From the NCBI RefSeq assembly GCF_007994075.1, contig NZ_VIWU01000001.1:372001-436000 (forward strand): 64,000 bases of DNA. Direction: 5' to 3'. A program made the translations under genes and the position numbers. The notes under the pieces are model-generated. The model searched no databases. It was not told where the DNA came from and saw nothing but the letters and a program-made list of their open reading frames with translations. How positions within the stretch are numbered: position 1 is the first letter of the stretch; each line of letters begins with the position of its first letter. This document shows positions 43,880 through 52,384 of the stretch, piece by piece. The DNA is from Pseudonocardia hierapolitana (lineage in GTDB: Bacteria > Actinomycetota > Actinomycetes > Mycobacteriales > Pseudonocardiaceae).

Positions 43880-45099
43880 TCGTACCTCAACGCTTCGATG
43901 GGGCGGAGTCGGGCGGCCCGCTTCGCGGGATACGCCCCGAAGAACAGGCCGATGCAGAGGCTGACGCTGAACGCGAGGAACACCGACGGGATCGACAGCT
44001 GGGGCGGGGCGAAGTCGCCGAACGCGGCGCCGAACCACTCGCCGAGCAGGCACAGCCCCACCCCGAGGACGACACCGACCGATCCGCCGATACCCGACAG
44101 CACGGTCGACTCGACGAGGAACTGTTCGAGCACGGTCCGGCGCCGGGCACCGAGCGCCTTGCGGAGACCGATCTCCCGGGTCCGCTCGGTGACCGTCACC
44201 AGCATGATGTTCATGACGCCGATCCCGCCGACGAGCAGCGCGATCGCGGCGATGGATGCGAGGAAGATCGTGAAGACCGCGGTGACCTCGCCGTACTGCT
44301 CGAGGAGGTCGAGGTTCGAGCGGACCTCGAAGTCCTTCTGGGTGGGGTCGTCGATCCGGTGGGACTTCATGAGGACCCGGGTGATCTTGGTCATCGCCGC
44401 GGGCACGGCGTCCTGGCCGGTGGCCTGCACCACGACCTGGTCCACGCGGTCGTCCGCCCCGCCGTCGACCAGGTAGGTGCGCGCCGCCGTGATCGGCATG
44501 ACCGCGACGTCGTCCTGCTGCCCGTTGGGCTCCAGCACGCCCACGACCTCGAACGTCTGCGACCCGATGCGCACCTGCTGGCCGAGCGCCGTCGCGGGGA
44601 TGCCTGCGAAGAGCTCCCGGACCGGGTGGGGTCCGAGCACCACCACGCGCGCGCGGGTGCGGACCTGGGACTCGGTGAAGAACTTCCCGGCTTCGATCGT
44701 CCGGTTGAGCGCGGCGGGGTAGTCCTGCGACGAGCCGACGATGCTGGTGCGCCAGGTGCCGTACTGCCCTTTCAGAACGGCGCTCGCCTGCTTCACCGGC
44801 GTCACCGTGACGAACCGCGGGGTCTCGTTGGACTCGCGCAACGCCTCGACGTCCCGGTCCGTGAGCGGTTGGCTCTGACCGCCCTCCGACACGCTGCCCC
44901 TGGCCTGGAAGACGCCGATCAGGTTCGTGCCCAGCGCCTCCAGCTGGGAGTTCAGCCGCGCGGACGTGCCGTTGCCGAGCGCGACGAGCAGGATGACCGC
45001 GGCGACGCCGATCATGATCCCGAGCATGGTCAGCAGCGACCGCAGGCCGTTGGCGCGCAGGCCGCGCCACGCCATGACGATCGCCAGGCGGAGCGTCAT
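43876..45099 (-). CDS. MacB-type ABC permease (FtsX domain)
   Basis: 407 residues. N-terminal helix [25 protein letters not shown], a MacB extracytoplasmic domain (about 45-270) including [10 protein letters not shown], then three C-terminal helices ([21 protein letters not shown]) with the FtsX signature [22 protein letters not shown]. MacB-type systems move peptides, antibiotics or lipoproteins outward rather than importing. It overlaps the ATPase gene by 4 bp. Confidence 0.94.
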   Translation of the reverse strand: MTLRLAIVMAWRGLRANGLRSLLTMLGIMIGVAAVILLVALGNGTSARLNSQLEALGTNLIGVFQARGSVSEGGQSQPLTDRDVEALRESNETPRFVTVTPVKQASAVLKGQYGTWRTSIVGSSQDYPAALNRTIEAGKFFTESQVRTRARVVVLGPHPVRELFAGIPATALGQQVRIGSQTFEVVGVLEPNGQQDDVAVMPITAARTYLVDGGADDRVDQVVVQATGQDAVPAAMTKITRVLMKSHRIDDPTQKDFEVRSNLDLLEQYGEVTAVFTIFLASIAAIALLVGGIGVMNIMLVTVTERTREIGLRKALGARRRTVLEQFLVESTVLSGIGGSVGVVLGVGLCLLGEWFGAAFGDFAPPQLSIPSVFLAFSVSLCIGLFFGAYPAKRAARLRPIEALRYE

Positions 45100-45836
45100 G
45101 CGCCGGCCTCCGCCGGCTCCTCGAACGCCGGGATCTCGCGGGTGACATCCCGCGAGACGTCGGCGAAGTCGGTGCGGTCGTCGCTGACGATCCGCCCGTC
45201 GCGCAGCCGCACCACGCGGCGGGCGTACGCGGCGATCTCCTCCTCGTGCGTGATGAGCACGACGGTCCGGCCGGCATCTGACAGCCGCCCCAGCATCTCG
45301 GCGATCTCGTGGCTGGCCCCGGTGTCGAGGTTCCCGGTCGGTTCGTCGGCCAGGAGCATGGTCGGGCGCGTGACCAGCGCGCGGGCGATGGCCACCCGCT
45401 GCTGCTGCCCGCCGGAGAGCTGGTTGGGCAGGTGGGTGGCGCGGTCGGCGAGCCCGACCTCCTCCAGCGCCCGCAGGGCCCGGCTCCTGCGCGCCCGGTG
45501 GTTGCCGTACACCAGCGGCAGCTCGACGTTGTCCAGCGCCGTGGTTCGCGGCAGGAGGTTGTACGACTGGAAGACGAGCCCGATCTTGCGGTTGCGGATC
45601 GCGGCGAGCTCGTCGTCGCTCATCCCCGAGACGTCGATCCCGTCGAGCAGGTAGCGACCCTCGGTCGGGACGTCGAGGCAGCCGAGGATGTTCATCATCG
45701 TGCTCTTGCCGGACCCGGACGGACCCATGATCGCCACGAAGTCGCCCTCGTCGACGGTGAGCTCGATGCCGTGGAGCGCGCGTACCTCGGCCTCCCCGGC
45801 ACGGTAGCTCTTGCCGACACCCTCGAGCTTGATCAT
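45096..45836 (-). CDS. MacB-type ABC transporter ATPase
   Basis: 246 residues from ATG 45836. Walker [11 protein letters not shown]-loop [10 protein letters not shown], signature LSGGQQQR, Walker [13 protein letters not shown] and H-loop LITHEEEIA are all present. The C-terminus is acidic and Pro/Ala-rich. The start is uncertain: a GTG at 45872 would add 12 residues, but [11 protein letters not shown] is the usual family start. It is the first gene of the export operon, divergent from the small secreted protein genes. Confidence 0.94.
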   Translation of the reverse strand: MIKLEGVGKSYRAGEAEVRALHGIELTVDEGDFVAIMGPSGSGKSTMMNILGCLDVPTEGRYLLDGIDVSGMSDDELAAIRNRKIGLVFQSYNLLPRTTALDNVELPLVYGNHRARRSRALRALEEVGLADRATHLPNQLSGGQQQRVAIARALVTRPTMLLADEPTGNLDTGASHEIAEMLGRLSDAGRTVVLITHEEEIAAYARRVVRLRDGRIVSDDRTDFADVSRDVTREIPAFEEPAEAGA

Positions 45837-46263
45837 CGGGTCGCGGATCACCTTCCTCAGGCGCACGGACACACCGCCGGACGGCGCGGGGAAACCCGTA
45901 CCCGCGCCGCCTCTGGACGGTGGTGCAACGAAGCCCCACGAGCGCTGTTACGTCATTCCCCATAGGTTCACCCGGCCGAGGCGCTATGGCCGCGGACGAA
46001 CACACTCCGCGTTCGAATTCACCCGGTGAGCACCGCCGACGGCGCCACCCGGTGAATCACACGAATGTGAGACGAACGATTTGTCAGTGCCTCGGTGGAA
46101 CCACTCGATCATCACTCGACGTGTTCGAAATCAGACGGGGCAACTCATCCGGGTGGGATGAGGGGCATAGCGTGCCGCACCACTGGACAGGCGTGGATGG
46201 GCGGACTACTCCTTTGGTCCGTGCGGAACGAACCGCGTTCCGCCAATCAACAAGGAGAGCAAG
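45837..46263. other. Divergent regulatory region before small secreted proteins
   Basis: A 427-bp stretch with no convincing gene. It must hold promoters for the MacB operon and the first secreted protein gene. Two near-repeats of CACCCGGTGA lie at 46020-46030 and 46047-46057. A perfect 8-bp stem hairpin (GCGGAACG at 46223-46230, CGTTCCGC at 46236-46243) stands just before the Shine-Dalgarno of the first small gene. Confidence 0.6.
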
Positions 46264-46533
46264 ATGCTTCGTAAGACCCGTGTCGTGTCCGCTGCAGCTG
46301 CTTTTGCTCTGACGGGGGCGGCACTGTTCGGTGGGGCTGCAATGGCCGGTGGCGGCCACGGCCACGACGACTACGTCGGTGGCGCCGGCGGTGCCGGCGG
46401 CGACGCAAGCTCGCAGTGCCTGATCCCGATCGGGGTGTCGCTCGGCGCACTGGTCGGCAACGGCGGCGACGTCTCGCAGTGCAACGCGGGCGGCGGCGCC
46501 GGTGGCGCCGGCGGTGCGGGCGCCGACTACTGA
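46264..46533 (+). CDS. Small secreted two-Cys glycine-rich protein 1
   Basis: 89 residues. Signal peptide to AMA, predicted cut before GGGHGH. The mature chain is a Gly/His/Asp-rich start, SSQCLIPIGVSLGAL, GGDVSQC, then a Gly/Ala tail ending GAGADY. The two cysteines are 20 residues apart and could form a disulfide. AAGGAG lies 7 nt before the ATG. It looks like a surface or matrix peptide, chaplin-like in size but not in motif. A strong terminator follows. Function unknown. Confidence 0.85.
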   Translation: MLRKTRVVSAAAAFALTGAALFGGAAMAGGGHGHDDYVGGAGGAGGDASSQCLIPIGVSLGALVGNGGDVSQCNAGGGAGGAGGAGADY

Positions 46534-46558
46534 TCCCCATCTCACCTGCGTAATGGCA

Positions 46559-46591
46559 GTGCAGGCCCCCGGGCTCGTCGGGGGCCTGCAC
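46559..46591 (+). terminator. 13-bp stem terminator after secreted protein 1
   Basis: GTGCAGGCCCCCG (46559-46571) pairs with its exact complement (46579-46591), 7-nt loop. It separates gene 1 from the other small genes, so gene 1 is probably a separate transcript. Confidence 0.85.
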
Positions 46592-46652
46592 CACCGTCCA
46601 GGGTAACTCCTCCTCCCGGCGTCGACCGACCAGATCCGTCGCGACGCCGTCG

Positions 46653-46680
46653 CGGCATGTTCCGGCTCCGGAACATGCCG
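46653..46680. promoter_or_regulatory. 28-bp perfect palindrome upstream of secreted protein 2
   Basis: CGGCATGTTCCGG, CT, then its exact complement CCGGAACATGCCG. It lies 120 bp before the start of gene 2 and could be an operator or a second terminator. GGAAC/GTTCC is also the core of the hairpin before gene 1 at 46223-46243. Confidence 0.55.
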
Positions 46681-46800
46681 GCTCCCGGCGCTCGGACCCG
46701 CGCACGACCGGTGCGACGGGTCCGCGCGGCCGGGCCCCTTCGCACCACTCATCGACAGTCTCCCCCACCATTACCGCATTGAAAGGAATCAGGCACCGAA

Positions 46801-47073
46801 ATGAACGTTTCTGCTCGAAGGAGCGCGATCGCGCTGGCCGCATTCGCGATGGTCGGCTCGACGCTGTTCGGCGGCGCCGCACTCGCCGGCGGCTACGGGC
46901 ACGACAGCACGGAGTACACCGGTGGACCGAGCGGTCCCGGCGGCGAAGCAAATTCGCAGTGCCTGATCCCGATCGGCATCTCACTGGGCATTCTCGGCGA
47001 GGGTGGCGACGTTTCCCAGTGCAATGCCAACGGGGGCGTGGGCGGCACCGGCGGCGCCGGTGCGGAATACTGA
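46801..47073 (+). CDS. Small secreted two-Cys glycine-rich protein 2
   Basis: 90 residues, clear paralogue of protein 1. Signal peptide to ALA, then GGYGHDS, NSQCLIPIGISLGIL, GGDVSQCNA, Gly-rich tail ending GAGAEY. The Cys spacing is 19 residues. Only the CLIPIG(V/I)SLG core, GGDVSQCN and the terminal Gly-Ala-acid-Tyr are strictly kept. Its stop touches the GTG of gene 3, so the two are translated together. Confidence 0.88.
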   Translation: MNVSARRSAIALAAFAMVGSTLFGGAALAGGYGHDSTEYTGGPSGPGGEANSQCLIPIGISLGILGEGGDVSQCNANGGVGGTGGAGAEY

Positions 47074-47340
47074 GTGACGGTGTCGAGCGTGTCCGAGAAC
47101 AGCGCGCGTCCCTTTCGCCGAGCGGCAGTCGGATTCGCCGCGACGGTCCTCGTCGGGGCCGGTCTCGCGGCCTCGGTCGGGCTGGCCCACGCCGGGGACG
47201 AACCCGACCGGGTCGGCGCGCCCGGCGGGGACGGCCAGGACGTCACCTGCACGTCCCACTACCCGCCGCCCATGAACGTGCCCTTCTGCAACGTGGTGGG
47301 CGAGGACGGCGACGACGGCGCGGCGGGGACGACGCGGTGA
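47074..47340 (+). CDS. Small secreted two-Cys protein 3
   Basis: 88 residues. Longer N-terminus, signal peptide to AHA, then GDEPDRVGAPGGDG, CTSHYPPPMNVPFC (11 residues between Cys), and an acidic Gly-rich tail GEDGDDGAAG. A C-x-PPP-x-C knuckle replaces the hydrophobic loop of proteins 1 and 2. The GTG start directly follows the stop of gene 2. No terminal Tyr. Confidence 0.8.
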   Translation: MTVSSVSENSARPFRRAAVGFAATVLVGAGLAASVGLAHAGDEPDRVGAPGGDGQDVTCTSHYPPPMNVPFCNVVGEDGDDGAAGTTR

Positions 47341-47386
47341 GGGCGGGAACGAAGATCGCCTTCCGGACCCAGGAGGAGGTGCGCTC

Positions 47387-47620
47387 GTGAAGCGCCACAT
47401 GTCCGGCATCGCCGCCGCGGCCGCTGCCGTGGCCGTGTCCGTCACGGTGTTCGGCGGTGCGGCCCAGGCCGGCGACCCGGAGTTCCGCGACGGCGCGCCC
47501 GGCCGCCCGGGTACGGGAACCGCCACCTGCCGCTATCTGCCGCCGCCGCAGGACGACTTCATCCAGTGCACGTCATCCGGCGGCCAGGGCGGCGCCGGTG
47601 GTTCGGCCGTCGATTACTGA
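47387..47620 (+). CDS. Small secreted two-Cys protein 4
   Basis: 77 residues. Signal peptide to AQA, then GDPEFRDGAPGRPG, CRYLPPPQDDFIQC (12 residues between Cys), and GGQGGAGGSAVDY. It shares GD(E/P) and DGAPG with protein 3 and the terminal acid-Tyr with proteins 1 and 2, linking the two pairs into one family. AGGAGGTGCGCTC precedes the GTG. A hairpin follows, then the signal peptidase gene. Confidence 0.82.
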   Translation: MKRHMSGIAAAAAAVAVSVTVFGGAAQAGDPEFRDGAPGRPGTGTATCRYLPPPQDDFIQCTSSGGQGGAGGSAVDY

Positions 47621-47633
47621 TCTGCCCGATCAG

Positions 47634-47663
47634 GCCCCGGGTGCGGTGCGCCGCGCCCGGGGC
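47634..47663 (+). terminator. Hairpin between secreted protein 4 and signal peptidase
   Basis: GCCCCGGGTGCG pairs with CGCGCCCGGGGC across a 6-nt loop with one G-T pair. It may be a partial terminator setting peptidase level below that of the small proteins. Confidence 0.6.
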
Positions 47664-47686
47664 CCGGGTCCACGAGGGGAGCAACC

Positions 47687-48436
47687 GTGTTCGGCTGGTC
47701 GAGCCGCCAGGCGGGAAGCAGCGACGTGGCCGAGGTCGGCGAACCTCGTTCCGATGACCAGGCCGCGCCGCCGCGTGAGCGGACGGGGCGGCGGTTGCGG
47801 CGCGGCCCGGTGCTGGTCCTCGTCGCGCTGCTGGTGCTGGCGCTCCTCCCGGTGCTCGTCGCGCGGATCTACGTCATCCCGTCCGGTTCGATGGAGCGGA
47901 CGCTGCACGGCTGTCCCGGCTGCGACAACGACCGCGTCCTGGTCGACAAGGTGACCTACCGGTTCTCCGCCCCGGAGCCGGGCGACGTCGTGGTGTTCAC
48001 CCTCCCGGACAGCTGGACCAGCAGTGAGCTGCAGGTCCCGTCCGGCAGCGGCAACCCGGTCCTGGACGCCGTGCGCCGGATCGGCGCCCTCGCGGGGCTG
48101 ACCTCCCACACTGCGGACGAGACCGTGTACGTCAAGCGCGTGATCGCGGTCGGCGGGCAGACCGTGGCCTGCTGCGACCAGCGCAACCGGATCATCGTCG
48201 ACGGCGTCACCGTGGACGAGCCCTACCTCTACTTCCTGCCTGAGGCAGGACCTCTGCGGCAGGCCGCGTTCGGGCCCGCCCGCGTCCCCGACGGCGAGCT
48301 GTGGGTGATGGGCGACAGCCGCAACGACTCGGTCGACTCGCGAGCCGTCGGCAACGGCCCGGTCCCGCTCTCGCAGGTCATCGGCAAGGCCATGTTCGTG
48401 GTGTGGCCGTTCGACCGCATCGGCTGGATCCGCTGA
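47687..48436 (+). CDS. Signal peptidase I (LepB family)
   Basis: 249 residues. Single membrane helix (VLVLVALLVLALLPVLVA) then the extracytoplasmic Ser/Lys peptidase: IPSGSME with Ser68 as nucleophile, YVKRVIAVGG with Lys150, and GELWVMGDSRNDSVDSR. The loop CPGCD and the pair ACC suggest extra disulfides. It is downstream of four small secreted proteins, so it may serve them specifically; a housekeeping lepB is expected elsewhere in the genome. Confidence 0.94.
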   Translation: MFGWSSRQAGSSDVAEVGEPRSDDQAAPPRERTGRRLRRGPVLVLVALLVLALLPVLVARIYVIPSGSMERTLHGCPGCDNDRVLVDKVTYRFSAPEPGDVVVFTLPDSWTSSELQVPSGSGNPVLDAVRRIGALAGLTSHTADETVYVKRVIAVGGQTVACCDQRNRIIVDGVTVDEPYLYFLPEAGPLRQAAFGPARVPDGELWVMGDSRNDSVDSRAVGNGPVPLSQVIGKAMFVVWPFDRIGWIR

Positions 48437-48446
48437 CCCTCACCGG

Positions 48447-49304
48447 TCACGGCAGCGTGAGGATCTCCACCCCGTCGGTCGTGACCAGCACCGTGTGCTC
48501 GAACTGAGCGGTACGGGCACGGTCCTTCGTGACGACGGTCCAGCCGTCGTCCCAGATGTCGTAGTCGATCGTGCCGAGGGTGATCATCGGCTCGATCGTG
48601 AACGTCATGCCCGGCTCCAGCACGGTGTCGACGCTCGGCTCGTCGTAGTGCAGCACGACGAGGCCGCTGTGGAACGAACGGCCGATGCCGTGGCCGGTGA
48701 AGTCGCGGACCACGCCGTAGCCGAACCGCTTGGCGTAGGACTCGATCACCCGCCCGATCACGTTCAGCTCGCGGCCGGGGCGCACCGCCTTGATCGCCCG
48801 CATCGTGGCCTCGCGGGTGCGCTCGACGAGGAGGCGGTCCTCCTCGCTCACGTTCCCGGCGAGGAACGTGGCGTTCGTGTCGCCGTGGACGCCGCCGATG
48901 TAGGCGGTGACGTCGATGTTGACGATGTCGCCGTCCTGGATGACGGTGGAGTCCGGGATGCCGTGGCAGATCACCTCGTTGAGGCTGGTGCAGCACGACT
49001 TGGGGAAGCCCTTGTAGCCCAGCGTGGACGGGTAGGCGTCGTGGGCGACGAGGAACTCGTGCACCACGCGGTCGACCTCGTCGGTGGTGACGCCCGGCGC
49101 CACCGCCCTCCCGCCGACCTCGAGCGCCTGCGCGGCGATCTTCGCGGCCACCCGCATGCGCTCGACCACGTCGGGCGTCTGCACCCACGGGTCCGAGCTG
49201 CGCTCGGGACGCTTCTTGCCGACGTACTCCGGGCGGGCGATGTGCGCGGGCACCGGCCGGGTCGGCGACACGGTGCCGGGGGTGAGCAGGGTGCGGGCGG
49301 GCAT
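48447..49304 (-). CDS. map: Methionine aminopeptidase type I
   Basis: Removes the N-terminal Met from new proteins. 285 residues with an N-terminal extension of about 40 residues containing [20 protein letters not shown], as in the mycobacterial MapB form. Catalytic core: [20 protein letters not shown] (first metal Asp), [23 protein letters not shown] and the C-terminal [11 protein letters not shown]. All five metal ligands (Asp, Asp, His, Glu, Glu) can be placed. Convergent with the signal peptidase gene. Confidence 0.96.
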   Translation of the reverse strand: MPARTLLTPGTVSPTRPVPAHIARPEYVGKKRPERSSDPWVQTPDVVERMRVAAKIAAQALEVGGRAVAPGVTTDEVDRVVHEFLVAHDAYPSTLGYKGFPKSCCTSLNEVICHGIPDSTVIQDGDIVNIDVTAYIGGVHGDTNATFLAGNVSEEDRLLVERTREATMRAIKAVRPGRELNVIGRVIESYAKRFGYGVVRDFTGHGIGRSFHSGLVVLHYDEPSVDTVLEPGMTFTIEPMITLGTIDYDIWDDGWTVVTKDRARTAQFEHTVLVTTDGVEILTLP

Positions 49305-49344
49305 GCCGCCAGTCTATGCAGGCGCCGGACGGCGCTCCCCGCGC

Positions 49345-49725
49345 TCAGTGCAGCGCGCGCTGGCGGGCCCGCATCGACACCGCGGACGAGAGCGCCCGCC
49401 ACCCCAGCATCAGGACGGCGAGTGAGACGGCGGTGACCACGGCGAAGCTCGGCGGGAGGCTCCAGGTGAAGCCCGCACGCACGAGCAACCCGATGACGGC
49501 CGTGCCCGCCCAGACGGCGAGCGCGGCGCGCACGCCGACGGGATTGGCGCGCACCACCGGCATGGACCACATCACCACGACGCCGAGGAGGAAGGGCGCC
49601 GCCGTGCCGAGCAGACCGAGCAGGTCGTCGGGCTCCCCGTGGCTCATCCGGCCGATGGCGGCGAACACCACGACGGCGACGAGATCGGCCACGATCGCGA
49701 GCGCGGATACCCGCCAGGACGACAT
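49345..49725 (-). CDS. DUF3054 membrane protein
   Basis: 126 residues, four predicted membrane helices with the motif VADLVAVVVFAAIGRMSHGE near the N-terminus, typical of DUF3054. Role unknown. It lies between map and the PBP gene on the same strand. Confidence 0.88.
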   Translation of the reverse strand: MSSWRVSALAIVADLVAVVVFAAIGRMSHGEPDDLLGLLGTAAPFLLGVVVMWSMPVVRANPVGVRAALAVWAGTAVIGLLVRAGFTWSLPPSFAVVTAVSLAVLMLGWRALSSAVSMRARQRALH

Positions 49726-49767
49726 GGCATCCAGCGTAAGCGCCCAGGCAAGACCGCCGTTAGTGAA

Positions 49768-51600
49768 TCAGCCGATCGCGGACAGGAACCGCTCGGCGAC
49801 CTGCACCGCGGGCACCGACGATGCGCCGTCGACGACCAGAACGGCGAAGGCCACATCGCCCCGGTAGCCCATGAACCAGCCGTGTGCCCGGCCGTCGGCG
49901 GTGAACTCCGCTGTGCCGGTCTTGCCGTAGACCTCCCCCAGACCGGCGAGGGCGGTGGCGGTGCCTTCCGTGACGACCGCCCGCATCATCGTGCGCAGCT
50001 GGTCCAACTCGGCCGGGGCGGGCGTGGTGGCGGGCACCAGCACCTGGGTGGGGCGGTCCCGGATGAGCTGGGGCACCACGGGCCCGCCGCGGGCCACCAC
50101 GGCAGCGGCGAGCGCGACGCCGAACGGGCTCGCGAGCACCTGCCCCTGCCCGAACCCGTTCTCGGCGCGCAGGACCTCCTCCGTGGACGCGGGCACGGAG
50201 CCGGTGATGGTGACGATGCCGGGGACGGCGTAGTCCGCACCGAGCCCGAGCCGCAGTGCGGCCGCCGGCAGGGCGGCGGGGTCGAGCTGCGTCGCGAGCT
50301 GCGCGAACGTGGTGTTGCACGAGCGGGCGAAGGCCGTGCGCAGCGGCACCGTGCCGAGTTCGAACCGGCCCGCGTTGGGCACGACCCGCCCGCCGATCAC
50401 CGTGGTGCCCGGGCACGGCACCGGCGTGTCGACGGTGACGCCGTCCTCCGCCATCGCGGCCGTGGCCGTGGCCACCTTGAAGGTGGATCCCGGCGGGTAC
50501 CGGCCGGTGAGGGCGAGCGGGCCCTCGACGTCGGCCGCGGGGTTCTGCGCCACGGCCAGCACGTCGCCGGTGGACACCGAGACCGCCACGAGCATCGCCT
50601 GCTGCACGACCGGCTCGACGGCGTCCTCGGCTGCGGACTGCATCGCGCGGTCCATCCCCACCGCCACCGTGGTGCCCGACTGCGGTGGCTGCTCGGCCAG
50701 CGTGCGGACGGTGCTGCCGCTGCCGTCGACGATCAGGACCGACCAGCCGGGCACCCCCTCCAGCTGCTCGATGGCCTCGTCGCGGACGCCGGTGAGCACC
50801 TGCCGCCCGAAGTCGGAGTTCGGCGCGAGCAGGCGTTCCGAGGTGGTGAACCGCACGCCGGGCAGGTGGTGGATGGCGTTCTTGACCTGGGCGTAGTCGG
50901 TCTCGCGCAGCACGGCGACCGTGTAGGCCTGCCCGTCGGGCGTGCGCGCGGCCCCGTCGGTGATGGAGGCCTGCGTGATCCGGGGGTCGAACGGGGAGAG
51001 GGCGGCGGCGAGGGCGCCCGTGACGGCCGGCAGGTCGCCGGTGGCCCGCCGGTCCAGCAGAACGGCGACGACCGAGGTGGCCGCGAGCAGCGGTGCGCCG
51101 CTCCGGTCGACCACCGGGGCGGGCGACGGTGCCTCGGTGCGCAGCGCGAGCCGCTGCCCGGCCGCCAGGTCGGGATGGACCACGGTGGGCGCCCAGTGCA
51201 CGCGCCAGCTCTCCTCGGTGTCGGGCGCGGGGCGCAGCTCCAGCTCGCCGAGGTATTTCCAGCTGCGCTGCCTGCCGAGCTGCCAGGTGACGTCCACGGC
51301 CGCCGTGGCCTCGTCGGCGGACGTCCGCACCTGGCCGAGGGTGGCCGTGAGGCTCTCCGGGGCGAGGGCTTTGCGCGCGCCGGCGAGCAGCTCTCCCGCG
51401 CGCGCCGGGTCGTCGGTGAGGGAGGCGGCGCGCGCGTCGTCACCCGCCGACCACGCGGCGAGGAACGCCGCGGCCGTGTCCTCCGGCCCGGTGTCGCGGA
51501 AGAGCCCGCAACCCGCCGTGACGATCAGGACGCCGAGCGCGGCGGCGAGGGCGGTGATCGCGCGGGCAGTGATCGCGCGGGACGCGCGGGCGGGCGGCAC
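49768..51600 (-). CDS. Penicillin-binding lipoprotein with MecA_N-like domain
   Basis: 610 residues. Lipobox VTAGC, then an NTF2-like MecA_N domain (about 35-150, ED(T)AAAFLAAWSAGDDARAAS), a dimerisation domain, and a class B transpeptidase domain. The active site is STFK near residue 370, SCN near 427 and KTGTAEF near 558. It cross-links peptidoglycan outside the membrane. The mycobacterial relative is the Rv2864c-type lipoprotein, which has the same neighbourhood. Confidence 0.93.
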   Translation of the reverse strand: MPPARASRAITARAITALAAALGVLIVTAGCGLFRDTGPEDTAAAFLAAWSAGDDARAASLTDDPARAGELLAGARKALAPESLTATLGQVRTSADEATAAVDVTWQLGRQRSWKYLGELELRPAPDTEESWRVHWAPTVVHPDLAAGQRLALRTEAPSPAPVVDRSGAPLLAATSVVAVLLDRRATGDLPAVTGALAAALSPFDPRITQASITDGAARTPDGQAYTVAVLRETDYAQVKNAIHHLPGVRFTTSERLLAPNSDFGRQVLTGVRDEAIEQLEGVPGWSVLIVDGSGSTVRTLAEQPPQSGTTVAVGMDRAMQSAAEDAVEPVVQQAMLVAVSVSTGDVLAVAQNPAADVEGPLALTGRYPPGSTFKVATATAAMAEDGVTVDTPVPCPGTTVIGGRVVPNAGRFELGTVPLRTAFARSCNTTFAQLATQLDPAALPAAALRLGLGADYAVPGIVTITGSVPASTEEVLRAENGFGQGQVLASPFGVALAAAVVARGGPVVPQLIRDRPTQVLVPATTPAPAELDQLRTMMRAVVTEGTATALAGLGEVYGKTGTAEFTADGRAHGWFMGYRGDVAFAVLVVDGASSVPAVQVAERFLSAIG

Positions 51601-51655
51601 GGGCCGAGTATGCCGAGCAGCCCCGGCGCGGCCCGGAGGGACACGGCGGGACCGC

Positions 51656-51702
51656 GGACGCGAGTCGCGGTCTGCGTGTACGCGAGTCGCGGGCTCACCG
51701 GG
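51656..51702 (+). repeat. Two 22-bp GAGTC units upstream of PBP gene
   Basis: GAGTC cores at 51662 and 51684, 22 bp apart, in GCGAGTCGCGG contexts resembling the right arm of the 8 kb array. A degenerate unit (GACAC) falls at 51640, the expected earlier position. They lie in the 133-bp gap between the PBP start and the methyltransferase stop. Confidence 0.65.
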
Positions 51703-51733
51703 TCCGGCGGGGCGAGGCGCGCAGGGCGCCGGG

Positions 51734-52384
51734 CTACCCAGGCGGGACGGGGGGCCCGGCCGGGGAGGTGCGGGCCTCGAAGACCGTGCACCGGCGGGTC
51801 TGGGTGCGGCGGACCTCGGGGAAGCGGGCTCGCAGGGCGTCCTCGATGCGCTGCAGCCGGTCCTCGGGCAGCACGAGCCCCCGGGTCAGGCGGGACGACC
51901 GCTCCCCGCCGTGCCAGCTCAGCACGAGCCGTCCGCCGGGGCGCAGGACACGGTGCAGCTCGCCCACCCCGGCGTCCAGGTCGGGCCAGATCGCCACGTT
52001 GTTCACGCCCACGACGACGTCGACGGCGCTGTCGGGCAATCCGGTCGCGCCCGCATCACCCGGCCGCACGTCGAGCCGCCCGGCCGCGATGGCGTTCGCG
52101 TGCGCGCGGATCGCGAGCGCACGCATCTCGCGCGAGGGGTCCACGCCGACGACGTGCCGGGCGGTGCGGGCGAGCATGCCCAGCAAGACGCCGGGCCCGT
52201 GGCCGATCTCGAGGACGTCCAGCTCGTCGAGCGGCCCCAGCAGCTGTGCGATCTCGCGCTGCTGGGCCCGGTTGAGCAGTCGCATGAGCTGCCCGCCGAG
52301 CGTGCCGAGGCGCCCCGCCGGCAGCGCGGCGAAGGAGTTCGGCGCCGTGCCGGTGGTCCATGCCGGTGGTATCGATGCAGCCAT
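51734..52384 (-). CDS. SAM-dependent methyltransferase
   Basis: 216 residues. Motif I DVLEIGHGPGVLLGMLA, GVDPSREMRALA, LRPGGRLVLSW. A small-molecule methyltransferase of unknown target, next to a divergent MerR regulator. The ATG used (52384-52382) shares two bases with the MerR ATG on the other strand; a GTG at 52393 is also possible. Confidence 0.87.
   Translation of the reverse strand: MAASIPPAWTTGTAPNSFAALPAGRLGTLGGQLMRLLNRAQQREIAQLLGPLDELDVLEIGHGPGVLLGMLARTARHVVGVDPSREMRALAIRAHANAIAAGRLDVRPGDAGATGLPDSAVDVVVGVNNVAIWPDLDAGVGELHRVLRPGGRLVLSWHGGERSSRLTRGLVLPEDRLQRIEDALRARFPEVRRTQTRRCTVFEARTSPAGPPVPPG

Noticed and set aside
46264..47620. Small secreted proteins as chaplins
   Set aside because: Size, signal peptide and two cysteines fit, but the chaplin core (VNVPVNxCGNTV-type) is missing and the tails are Gly-rich.
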